This document shows, piece after piece, positions 24,060 through 36,499 of a stretch of DNA of 64,000 nucleotides (positions are counted from its first letter, which is position 1; every line of letters begins with the position of its first letter). The translations under genes and the position numbers were made by a program. The DNA is from Ophiosphaerella korrae. Lineage: Eukaryota > Ascomycota > Dothideomycetes > Pleosporales > Phaeosphaeriaceae. The DNA lies in NCBI GenBank assembly GCA_028456385.1, contig JALNQF010000108.1, positions 1-64,000 on the forward strand. The letters run 5' to 3'. The notes under the pieces are model-generated. The model was not told the origin of the DNA. It searched no databases and was given only the letters and a program-made list of their open reading frames with translations.

Positions 24060-25407
24060 CGCAGCTCTAAGCGAGCTCAACTCAACTCAGCCCCAACACA
24101 ACATTTTTACAACACGTTAACATCACGTTCGTAACACGTTCCTACGCACATAATACAATACTACTAAAAAATAGTTTGTAAGACTCTAGTATAAAACGTA
24201 GGTTAATAAAATATATTGTAAAGTTGTTCTAATTACGTTCTAGTATAACTACTAATGTTATATTAACCTAATATTAGCACCTTAAGGCTTAGGGCTATTT
24301 TAGCTTAACAATAGTAGTAACCTAGTAGTAGAGATTAGAGAGTTGTTTTATAGGGCCCTAGTAGGTAATAGTATCTATAGAGTAAGAATATATTTATAAA
24401 ATATTTTAAGTATATTCTAATTAATATAGTAAAAATTAGGTACAAGAGGTAGCCTAAGAACTTATATTAAAAACTAGTATAGATATAGTAATATTACGCT
24501 ATACAAGAATACTAAGGAGTAGATTTACTATAGTATCCTTATACTATTAATAGGTAAGTATATAGATATAATAAGGTTACCTATTATTAACTATAAGTAA
24601 CTACTATAAAGTATTAGTAGATTAGGAAGTAATAGTAAAAGCTTATATTATAATTAGTAATAACTATAAATAATAGTTAATTTATATATATAATATTAAG
24701 TATTAGCGTTCTAGGTTAGAAATTAGATTACTAATACTATCTTAATAATATATATTACTATTAACTATATATTTATACTAATCTATTTATATAATATTAT
24801 AGATTAATTTTAATCTATTTATATATAACTATAGATTACTACTACGTATTCTAATTATAGGTAGTTTCCTAATTAAAGTTATTACCTTACTTATTCTATA
24901 TTTTGTTATTATCTAAGTTAGAGTTAATTAGTTCTATCTTAATTTCTCTTATTACGCTTATAATAGTAGAATACGTTTAAAACGCGTTCTAATTATATTC
25001 TAGATTAGTACTAAGAGGTTATAGAAAAGTATAATTATATATTAGATAAGTAAGTTATTAAGATAAAGTAATAGCGCTAGCTATATTAGATACTCTCTAA
25101 AGATCTACTTAAAATCTACCTATTTAAGATTAGTACTAAGGTAAAACAAGTTTAGAAGCTATTTTAAATATATTCTAATATAGCTATAGCTTAATCTTAA
25201 TTATATAAGTAACTATTCTAGGTACTTAGGCTAGGTTATACTTTATAATACGTATAAAGAAAATTTTAGGAATAATATAACTAGTAAGTATACTAGAATA
25301 TAGTTAAAGTGCGTTTCTAATATATTCTAGGATATAAATTTAATTTTAATATTAATAAATATAGTAATAGGGTAGAGAGTAGTTAATATTATAAAAATAT
25401 TAATTAG
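24060..25407. other. Left body of the TIR element, RIP-degraded
   Basis: Extremely AT-rich and TpA-rich sequence with stops in every frame. No protein can be read. The subterminal part (24,100-24,140) contains ACACGTTAACATCACGTTCG, which resembles the same position in the 680-bp copy. The palindromic octamer AACGCGTT occurs at 24,981. Confidence 0.6.
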
Positions 25408-25661
25408 TGTAAGGGGTCTAGGGCGGGGAGCTATTAGGGTACGCTTAGCGCTGTCGACGAGCTCTACTAGGCTGAGTAACTAGTGCGTGCTAGCTCTGTC
25501 GGCTAGTATATTCCACCGCATACAACTTAGTACAACCCTAAGCGAGTTCGAAGAACTTCAAGCGATAATAACTAGTATATATATTATATACTACTGCAAT
25601 AGCTTAACTAGCTATTAGCCCCTTTTTGTTAGGATTGGCTTAGTAGTATGCTGTCCTTACA
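25408..25661 (+). repeat. Solo LTR D1 (254 bp) with 5-bp target duplication ATTAG
   Basis: The unit begins TGTAAGGGGTCTAGGGCGGG and ends GCTGTCCTTACA, so it has the TG...CA form of an LTR. ATTAG flanks it on both sides (25,403-25,407 and 25,662-25,666). It is clearly less AT-rich than its surroundings and keeps many CpG and CpA sites. Apart from one base it equals the reverse complement of D2 at 38,776-39,029. Solo LTRs arise by recombination between the two LTRs of a full element. No full copy is present in the window. Confidence 0.85.
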
Positions 25662-25666
25662 ATTAG

Positions 25667-27668
25667 TAAGAGATTTAGGTATCTTTATACTAGCTATCTT
25701 AAAGAAGATCTAAGCTAATTTCTAGTAGATTAGTAGAATAAGTTTTAATATAGATTAAAACGTATTCTCTAGTAAATAGATAATAAGAGGTTTTAGTTTA
25801 GTAGTTTTCTTTAATAAAAGATTTACTATGTTATTATATAGTTACTCTATATAAAGTTAAAGTACTATCTACTTATATAAAACTTTATAAAAATTTACTT
25901 TATATTATTATTCTTGTTATAAACCTTATATATAGGAGAGAGATTTTTTTTTATAAAAAGTTAGTAGTATTTATTTATATTAACTTAAAACGTATTATAA
26001 ATATAATATAAAGACGTTTTAATAGATACTTACTTTTCTTTTAACTTATTTTTACTTTAAGTTATTAGCTTAGTATATTAGTATAAGAATAAGATTCTTA
26101 AGAAGAGCTTTATTTAGTAGTAATAGAGTAATCTCCTCTTTTATATAAGGTTATATATATAACTACTTTTATTGTTTTAAAAGAAGTAAGAGAAGAAAAA
26201 GTAGATCTAGTATAAGAGAACGTATTTTAGAGCTATTTATAATACGTTCTATATCTTCTAATTAGCTTTTAATTTCTTCTTTAGGTTCTTTAGTTATTTA
26301 GTTATACTTAATAGTTTATTAAAGAGTTACTATAAGATAAATTAATAAGGAATAAAATTAAAATAAGTTCTAGAACTCTTTTAACTATAAATCTCTAGGT
26401 ATAACTACTACGTAGTAGAAGTAAAGAGTATTAGTATTATTAGAAATTAAATATTACTTAGTCTTAATAGACTTAACCTTATATAATAGATAGCTTCGCT
26501 AGATATAGTAAACTAAAGTACTTTAATTACTAAATTTCTTCTAGTATAATATTAGAACGTGTTATAAATATATATAGATTATATTTAAGTATATACTCTA
26601 TATAGCTACTTATTATATAGGGTTTACTTTACTCTATAGAATAACTTACTAAGATATATAGTATATAAGCTATTAATATTCTTAGTAAATTTAGGTATAC
26701 TTACTAGTAGAGAAGCTAATTTAGTATATCTTTAATATACTAGCTAAACTAGTTTAGAACGCGTATAAAATATAATCTAGTTATATACTATAAGAAGTAA
26801 AATCTTATTCTTTATATTATAAGTAAAGATAGAAGAAAAAGATAGAGAGAAGTAAGTTATAGTAAATAGAGTTTTTAAGTAAAGAAAATTTTTCTATACT
26901 AGAATATATTTAGAATATCTTTAGGTTACGTTCTAAGCCTCTTTATATTATAATCTAATTTTCTCCTACTTAAATATAAGCTTCTCTTTTTCTAAGTTAA
27001 ACTTCTTTCTTTCTAACTTAAGTTTTAACTTCTAGATCTCTAACTATTCTTATTTAAATAAAAGTAATTAGCTTAAAAGTAACTAGCTTAAAAGAATAGC
27101 TTATCTTTAGAGAGTTTACGCACTTATTAGGCTAGAACGCGTTAGTAATATATTTTAAATATATTATAATACTTATATTAGTATAGTAGTTACTCTTAAT
27201 AGTAACTACGCTAGTAAGCTTAGTAGCGATAATTATAGTTAAGTTTATAACTAAACGTTTTATAACTTTAAAGCTATTTACTTATTATACTATAGTAGCT
27301 CTATAAAGCTTATAAAATTATCTTTATTATCTAAAATAATATAAGCGTCTTTAAAGTTATTATATTTACGTTCTAAAGCTATTTTAGTATATATATTTCT
27401 TTAGTAATAATAATATTCTATACTTCTCTTATATCCTCTATTAAGAGAGTATTAAGTACTTAGACTTAAAGTAGTATAATAAGTATAGTAAATACTATAC
27501 TTATTATAGGTGTTAAACTCCTTTATATTTTAGAAATCTATTTAAGCTATACTAAAACACGTTAGTAATATATTATAAACCTATTTCTATAATTTACCTT
27601 ACTTTTATATAGCTTTAATAAGTAATATATAGATACTTATTTAATATTCTTTTTACTTAGCCTATTTA
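25667..27668. other. Left-centre body of the TIR element, RIP-degraded
   Basis: About 2 kb of TpA-rich sequence between solo LTR D1 and retrotransposon A. No frame is open. The AACGCGTT-like octamer recurs (26,758; 27,136), with degenerate forms nearby. If a transposase gene existed, part of it should lie here, but I cannot read it. Confidence 0.5.
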
Positions 27669-27946
27669 TATAATAAGGGTTTATTAAATACTTAAAACTC
27701 TTATAAACTCTAGTACAAGTTAAGAGTAGAGCTAATATACTAAAGATTATAATATTATATAGTTATAATCTAAAGTAGAGCTAGTACACTATATAGGTGT
27801 ATAAAAGGCTTAATACTTATAAAGAAAGTAAAGTAAGTATTATTTTCCTTTAGATATTAGTAGTACTATTAAATACTATCTATTATCCCTTTACTATCTC
27901 TTATAGCTTATAGTAAGTACTATTATCTTCTAGCTACTTTATAATA
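27669..27946 (+). repeat. 5' LTR of element A
   Basis: 278 bp, same length as the 3' copy and aligning to it without gaps. Differences are mostly C/T or G/A, for example TATAATAAGGG against TATAACAAGAG at the start. Confidence 0.85.
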
Positions 27947-28079
27947 TAATAATACTTCTTTACTAATAGTTTAGAGATAATAATAATATACTTCTTATAA
28001 TAGGCTATAATAATAGAAGAAAATATATAGTTAATAGTTAAATAAGACCCTATATAGAGTATAAGCAGCGCGTAGCTAA

Positions 28080-31000
28080 GTTATATACTAAGTACGCTAG
28101 TAATAATTAAAGAACGTATTTGTAAAGTAACTACTAGACGTAATAAATTAGCTTAACTACGTATACTCTACGCCCTAGAAGATAAGATTGTATATCTAGA
28201 ATAAAAACAAACTACTCTTTACGCTATAACTCCTAAGAATAACTCTAAAGTTACTATTATTACCTCTTAAAAGTATAACGTAGACTCTCTAGTTAATAAT
28301 ATACGCGTAAAGCGTATACTTTACTCTAAAGAGCCTATAGTATATAAAAGTAAATCTATAAAAAAATACTAAGAGTACTATTACTTATATAAAATAGTAT
28401 TTTACTTTATACTCTAAGACTTTAAAGTAAAAAAGGATAAAGTCCTTTAGGCTATATAATACTTTAAGAGAGACTTACGTAAATAATAGTATATATATAT
28501 TAAGTATAATCTAAATATAGATAAACCTCTTACCTAAGAGTACTTTAAAAAGTACTTACTAAACCTACTCTCTAACTCTATTAACTATAGCTTAGAGGTA
28601 GTAATAGTATATACTATAGCTACTTAACGTAAGGAATAAAGCGTAAAATCTTTTACTAGATATCTAGATATCTTTAAAGACTAGCTTCCTTAGTATATAG
28701 AGAAATAAAAGATTTAGTACCTTTTTTTAAAACTATAGCCTAAACTATAAAAAGTAATTACTAACTATTATTAGGTCCTAGTAATAAGAGAAAACCTTAT
28801 TACCTTAAGCTTAATACTTAAGTATAACTTATATAATATAATAAAATTATAAAAGCTTTATATAAATAGTATAAGTAAAGAAAACTTAAAAAAGGCCTAA
28901 ATAAAAGGAGATACAAAGAACCCCTAAAATAAGTTAGTAAATAAGTTTACTATTAAATACTTTAAGTACTATAAAAAGAGATACTATACTAGTAAGTACT
29001 ATAGTAGTAACTCTAACTATATTCTAGTCTATATAAACTAAATAGGAAAAGGCCTAGCTTTATTATTAGCTCTAAGATAGTAAGGTATAGAGTAATTAAT
29101 ATCTTACTAGGTATATAGCGTATATATAGCGTAGCTTTAGGCTTAGAGCTAGAAATAAAGCTTTAGGTTATTTTAGACTCTTAAGTAGATATTAGTTATA
29201 TTAGTTAGTAGACTATAGTAGAAATAAGACTAAAACTAATCTAAGACGCTAAGCTCTTTAGACTAAGCTAGATAGGAGTATAAAGGTAAAACACTTATAC
29301 TACTTATAAGCTTTAGGTACGCTTTACTAATAATAATAAGGTAATACGTAAGTCTAAGATTATAGTATATAGAGTAAATAAAGAGGGAGTAGTACTCTTT
29401 TTTAGAAATCTTTTTCTTAAATAAGAAAGGATATAACTTAACTATAGATTATAAATATAGTATTAGAGATATACTTCTATTACCTAAGTATAGTTATATA
29501 TAACTAAAGAATTTATAAAAGACTTAGGAGAAATATAAGTAAAACTATACTTACTAAGAGTACTTAAAACTAATATAATTAACTTAGAATATAATATATA
29601 TATCTATACTATACTTATAGTATAGGAGTTATATATTCTAGACGCTTTATTAGAATACTATAATATATTTAATAATATTACTATATAGATACTACTTTAC
29701 CTAAAGAACTCTAATTACGTAATCTTATTAATAGAGAAAAAAGAACCTCTCTATAAGCTACTCTATAATCTCTCTATATATAATCTTAAAGTACTCTATA
29801 TATATATAGAGGATACGCTTTATAAAGGCTAGATATATTATAGTAATAGTTTAGTAAGAGTACTTATCTTTTTTATTCTAAAGAAAGATAGAGCCTTATA
29901 CCTCTATATTAACTACTATAGCCTAAAATTAGTTATAGTAAAAGATTAGTACCTACTCCTACTAATTAGAGAGATACTAGACTACTTATTAGGTATATAA
30001 TACTATACTACTTTAGATCTTAAGAATACCTACTATAGGATTAGAATTAAATTAGGAGATAAGTAGAAAACTACTTTTTATACTTACTATAAGTATTTTA
30101 AATACCTAGTAATACTTTTTAAGCTAACTAATACCCTTACTAGTTTTTAAGCGTATATTAATAAGGCGCTTAGTAGACTCTTAAATTATATCTATATAGT
30201 GTACCTTAATAATATACTTATATATACTTATAGTAATAATATTACGCTATACTAGTACGCTATCTACTCTATACTAGTAGCGCTAAGAAAAGTAGAACTC
30301 TTTATAAACCTAAAGAAATATACCTTTATATCTAATAAAGTGTATTTTCTAGGCTTTATTATTATAAGGCGTAGTATATATACTAAACCTAAGTATATTA
30401 AGACTATTATATAATAGCTAGAGCTTATAAGTATTAAGAAACTATAGTTATTCCTAGGTTTTATAAACTTCTACTAAAGATTTATTAAAAAATATACTTA
30501 TAAAATAGCTTCTCTTATAGACTTATTAAAAAAGAAGTAAGAATTCTATTAGCTTAGTATAGTATAAAAAGCTTTTAAATAACTTAAAGTGTACTTTATA
30601 AGTATACTTATCTTACGCTACTATAACCTAGTACTACTTATTTACTTAGAGATAGATACGTTAACTTTTATAATCTCTAGGATCTTGTCCTAACTCTACC
30701 TAGATAGGAAATAGTATTTAGTTACCTTTACCTCTAGAAAACTATAAGAAGTAGAATTAAACTATAAAATATATAATACTAAACTTCTTACTATTATTTA
30801 TAGTTTTAAATAGTAAAGATACTACTTTAAAAGTATATAGTATATAATTTAAGTACTTATAGATTATAATAACCTATACTTAATATATACTATATATAAG
30901 CTAAACCTACACAAAGTATACTAGGCTAGTAAGCTAAATCCTATAGATAGCCCTTTAAGGAGATATAACTATAAGTAAAAGAACTTATTACTAGTATACT

Positions 31001-32760
31001 TATTACTTACTCTCTAAGAGAAATTATAACTAGTAATCTTAGTAGCTAGAGTAGAGATAACTAGTAAAGTAAGAAGATCTATAACTAAGCTAAGCTTAGA
31101 AAGCGTATATAAGACGTATAGTACTAGAGACTATAGCGCTAAAAGGACTTCTACTACTAGCGCTATAGAATATATACTATATATACTATACTTAATAGCT
31201 AGAGAGTTAGTTAGTAGTAAACTTATATTAGTAGAGTCTAAAGCCTTTTTAATAATCTTATATAGACTATAGTAAAGAGATACTTTTATATAAGTATAAG
31301 TAGAGAGTTTAATAAAAGTTAAAAGTACTTAATATAGTAGTAGAGTGTAAGTATAGTACTTAGATAATAAAGAAGTCTTAAGATATAAAGGTAGAGTGTA
31401 CGTTCTAGAAGAACTTACTATTAGGTAAGAAATTCTACTCTAGTATTATAACTTATATATAGCTAGCTACTTTAGTATATATAGAACGCTTAAGCTAATT
31501 ATAAGATACTATTACTAGCTATTAATAGAGTAAGACGTTTAAGAATATATAAAGACTTATATAATATACTAGTAAAGTAAAGCGCTAAGGTATAAGTAGT
31601 ATAAAGAATTATCTCTTTTACTAATCTAAAGTAATATCTTTAAAGAAGTCTCTCTAGACTTTATTATAGGCCTCCTACCTTTAAAAAATAGCTTAGAGTA
31701 CGTATATAATATAATACTAGTAATAGTAGACTACTTATCTAAGATAGCTATTTATATCTTAGTACTTAAAAAGTAAGACGTATAATAGTTTATAGAAGTA
31801 TACTTTAATAATATTATCTTAAACTATAAGATATAAAAAAGTATTATATTAGACTAAGAGTTAATCTTTACCTTAAAATTTTAGGTAGAAATATACTACT
31901 AACTATAGGTAAAGTATAAGCTAAGTATAGCTTTCTACCTATAGACTAATAAGTAAACTAAATAATAAAATTAGACTCTAGAATAGTATTTAAGAATCTT
32001 TATAATAGAGAATTAAGATAATTAGGTTACCTTACTAAAAATAGTATAATTTATATATAATAACTTAATTTATAAAGGAATAAAGATAACGCCTTTTTAC
32101 GCTATACTAGGTAAATACCTAATTTTTATATACTTACCTAAAGATAGTAAGCTAGAAGAAAAGGTACTAGATACTATTTAAAGAGTAAAGTATATATATA
32201 GTATATAAGTAATACTTATAGAGTTTCTATAGAAAGTATAAGTATATTAAGTATAGTACTATAATAATAAATATAAACTAAAAGTCTTTAGAAAAAAAGA
32301 GCTAGTCTTACTAAGTATAAAAAACTTAAGCTTTACTTACTAACTATATAAGAAGCTATTAGATAAGTTTATTAGACTATTTTAAGTATAAGACGTAGTA
32401 AGAACGTAGGTATACTACCTACTACTACTACTCTACTATTATATTTACAACGTATTTTATATTTCTTTTTTTAAGAGATAGAAATTTTAATTAGGTATAA
32501 AAGATAATACTTAGCTACCTAAAGTAATAGAAGAAGAAGAAGAAGTATAGAAAGTTAAAAGAATCTTAAAGAAACGTAAAAAGAAAAGATAACTAGAGTA
32601 TCTCTTTAGATAGAAAAAATATAATAAATCCTAGGATATATAGACTCTTACTATAGATTTTAAAGATATAGATAAACTACTTAAAGATTTTAATTTAGCT
32701 TAAAGCGCTTTATAATTAAAATATATATAGAAAATATAATTTACGTACTTAAAACGTACT
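28080..32760 (+). pseudogene. Gag-Pol remnant of element A with C-terminal chromodomain
   Basis: A gag zinc knuckle is visible near 28,957 as YFKYYKKRYYTSKYY, where Y stands for the Cys residues and one His-like site. Reverse transcriptase shows NKALSRLLNYIYIVYLNNIL near 30,150 (from YLDDIL), then FLGFII and LFLGFINFY, with RNase H remnants after it. Integrase shows SLDFIIGLLPLKNSLEYVYN and ILVIVDYLSKIAIYI near 31,660-31,760. The C terminus reads YYYIYNVFYISFFKR (from HNVFHVSLL) and a chromodomain-like LEYLFR*KKYNKS*DI near 32,600. Stops (TAG/TAA) occur every few codons, many where W or Q is expected. The product would be a chromovirus polyprotein. It cannot be expressed. Confidence 0.8.
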
Positions 32761-33526
32761 TATAGAGTAAATAGTATAATCTAACTTTTAGCTTTATAGC
32801 TAGGTATCTATATATATAAAAAATAAATAATTATACTATAAACTATTTCTTCTCTATTTATTAGATAAGCCTAAACTACTCTTTACTTATGTTTTACCTA
32901 CTTTTTAAAAGTAGAACGTTTTAACCTTCTACTTTATCTTTTTCTTCTTCTTTTTCTTCTTTCTCTTCTTCTTCTACTTTTTCTTCCTCTACTACCTCTT
33001 CTTTACTTCTATTCTCTTCTTTTTCTTTTTCTTTACTACTATCTTTATTATTATCTTCTTTATTATTAACTTATTCTATAAAAAAGTAGCTATAGTAAGC
33101 TTAAAAAGTAGTTAGTATATACTATATAAGTATAGTATAAGTAAATATATAATATAGTAAAGGTAGCCTAAAATCTCTATTAATACCTTAACTAAACCCT
33201 ACTACTAGGCTATAAAGCTACGCTATTTAGTTAAAATAAGCTCTAAAAATTAAAGCGTAGTTATAGGTATTTAAGTAAGTACTTTTAAAAGAGTACTACT
33301 ATAAGTAGTAAAGTACCTATAGTTTAATAGCTTTAAGTTAAAAGTGCGCTAAGTATAAGTAAGCTTAACGCTAGTATAGTATACTTCTAAGTTAGTCTTA
33401 AGAGTACTAGTATTAGATATAGTAGTATTATACATATTATAAAGCTTATAAAGATAATAAATATACTTATTAAGTATAGAAAGTACTTATTTATATTAGT
33501 TAAAGCGTATACAAAGAGTATATATT

Positions 33527-33927
33527 TATTAAGTCCTTAGAACTAAGTAAAAGTAATAAGGGTAAGTAGGCTTCTATAAGATAGGCAAGGTTAATAAATA
33601 AGTTAGTTACTTAACTTAATTAATAGTTAGCTCTTATTAGAGTATTACAAGGTATATAAGTATTAATAAGTAGATAAGAATCTAATTAAAGTATTTATTG
33701 TAATACTCTATTAAGATAAAAAGTAAAGAAAAGATTAAATATAATAGTCTATAAAGGTCTATTAACGTTTCTATATACTTACTATTTAGCGTTTATTTCT
33801 AAGCGCTTACTCTAGAGTGTTTACTCTAGAGCGTTTACTACTAAATAGTTATATATTCTACTACGCTATATTACCTAGCCTAATTATATATAATATAATA
33901 GCTTACCTACTACTTAGTATTATAATA
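33527..33927 (-). repeat. Left LTR of element B with two 14-bp units
   Basis: 401 bp. Near 33,806-33,840 it carries two units of the type CTCTAGAGYGTTTA. The rest aligns with the right LTR with mainly transition differences. Confidence 0.8.
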
Positions 33928-35978
33928 CTATCCCCTTTTCTTACGCTAGGTCTATCTTTAGGCCTAGGCCTTTATTAGTTAGGTTTAGCTTATAAGTAGT
34001 TTACTCTACCTTCTAGTTAAAAACTATCCTACTATAATATTACCTCTTTTATAGTCTTATAGACTTTATCCCTTATTAGAAATTTTTACTATAAACTATA
34101 TTTCTAAAATACCTTATCTATATTATTCTTTTTTAGGTATTCTTTATTTTATTATACTAGATTCTACTCTAAAGTATACTAAGTATACTTATATAAAGTA
34201 TCTCTACGTTAGTATAATCTAAGAGTCTCTTAATTAAACTTATAAAGAGTTCTACAAAAAGGTTAATAATAATAAAAAACTTTTTACTATTATTATTACT
34301 TATTTACTATATAATAAGAAAATATTAAAATCTACTAAAGAGCGTACTTGTTATAAAGCCTTATACCTAGCGTTAGAGTTAGAGTAAGAAGGTAATAAGG
34401 TTTTAGCGTAAGTTCTTAACTATTCTACTACTACTATTAATATTACCTCTTCTCTTACTATCTAGTTTACTATTAGCTTATTAGATAAATTTATTATAAC
34501 TAAGAGCGCTTTATAAGCTCTATATAGTTAAGTTTATTATAGAACTTACTTCTACTAATATATCTATTATATCCTAGCTATAGCTTTGTATATCCTATAT
34601 ATCCTAGTATATAATACTTCTTTTTTACTTTCTTAAGTATCTACTAATAATTCTATAGATTAGCTTTAGGTTCTTATATATTCTTACTTACTAGGTAGCC
34701 TTTCTATTTTACTAGCTACTCCTAAAGAAACTATATACTTTAGAAGGCGTTGCGTCTTATTTCTTAATATCTCTATAAGTCTTTAACTTTAAACTCGTTG
34801 TCTTCTTCTTTCTAATATTAGAATTGTCGCTATACTAGTATTTTTAGCTTAGCTAGTTCTAGTAAGCTTATATAGAACTTAGAGTATACCTTAGTATCTT
34901 TAAGTAGTTCTAGCGTTTTTATAACTAGCTTATTATTTTCCTTAACTAAAAATAGTCTTTTAATATTAGTAGTCCTATAATAAAGTCTATTATAATATCT
35001 ATCTATAGTTCTTCTAGTATCTTAATTACTTATATTTCTCTATATAGTATATATATCTTGTGCTTATTCTTTTAGTAATCTACGTATTCTTTAATAAACT
35101 ACGTTACTTTCTCTTTTATCTTACTAAATCTATAATTCCTCTAGATTAGTTCTATAGTTTATATAATCTCTAGGTACCTATATATTAGGTTATTATAGTA
35201 TTATTATATAATTACCTCTTGTAATTCCTCTAGAACTTTATTTATAATCCTAACTAAGTTATTAACTTTTTACTTTTCTACTAGTTGTATATTTAGTACT
35301 AGGTATCTTTATCTATTATCTTAGAGTATAGCTTCTTCTACTACTTATCTCCTTCCTATAATATTGTATCTTTAGCTAAGCGCGTCTACTTAGCTATTTT
35401 CTTTACCTAGTACGTACTAAATCTTAAATTTATACTATTTTAGTAGTTCTAACTATTATATCTACTTATCTTTTAACTTCTTACTTATTATAAAGTATAT
35501 TAGGTTCTTATAATCTATTTTAATAATTACTTTTACTATACTTTTAATATACGCTCTCTAATATTCTAGTATATTAACTATTACTAGTAACTCTTTATTA
35601 TATATATTGTATCTTTCCTCTTATTCTATAAACTTCTCTAAATAGTATATAATTAGGTACTATTTTCTTTTATACTTCTATAGCGCTATTACTCTATAAG
35701 CTAGGTTTAATATATCTATCTTAATAACTAAGGTCTTATTACTATAAAATTACTTAGAACTAGTAGTATAATATAGGCTTACTTAAGCTCTTTATAAGCT
35801 TATTTCTACTCTACTCTTTATTTTTATATTATATTTTTCTTTATAAGCTTTATAAGTAGTAGTACTTTCTTAGAAAATCTTTCTATAAAGTATTAGTTAA
35901 AGTTAATAAATCTTAGGAATAATTATACGTCTTTAACTATCTTAGGTTCTTTCTATTCTTTTACTACTTTTATTATAA
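33928..35978 (-). pseudogene. 3' (integrase-side) Pol remnant of element B
   Basis: This part of B lies between its left LTR and element C and, by position on the minus strand, should hold the RNase H, integrase and chromodomain region. Many stops and TpA-rich decay prevent a residue-level reading. Assignment rests on the order of parts in B. Confidence 0.5.
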
Positions 35979-36402
35979 TAGTAACAAGAGAGCTATAAAT
36001 AGAACTAATAAGCCTTATAATAATCGACTTAGACCTATATAACGCTAAGAGGTACGAACCTAATTAGGAGGCTATATATAATCAAGACACTTAAAGTAAT
36101 CTATAATCTATAGACTCTTAGTATTAATAGATTATAGATTAAGGTAATCTATAATCTATTAGTTTTAGTATCTATAGATTAATAGATTACTATAAGTATA
36201 TAGTTAGTAGCAATACGTATTATTAGGATAGTATTAGTAATTTAATCCTCGACTATAGAACGCTAATACAAGATAGTTGCGAAATATCTTCTATTGTTTA
36301 TTAGTTATTATAGATCCTAACACGAACCTCTAATATTACTTTGTAATCTACTAGCCTCCCCCTAGATAGGTACCTATAGTTAATAATAGGATACCTATTA
36401 TA
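35979..36402 (+). repeat. 5' LTR of element C
   Basis: About 424 bp with a cluster of alternating inverted copies of AATCTATAATCTAT and its complement near 36,100-36,190. Such a cluster can form hairpins. Confidence 0.75.
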
Positions 36403-36499
36403 CCTTACTAATCTAGTTATTACAAGAAGTAAAGCGTAAGTAGCGTATAGTCTAGCTAATATAATAGAAGAAGGTTTAACTAGTAAAGTACCTAAAAGT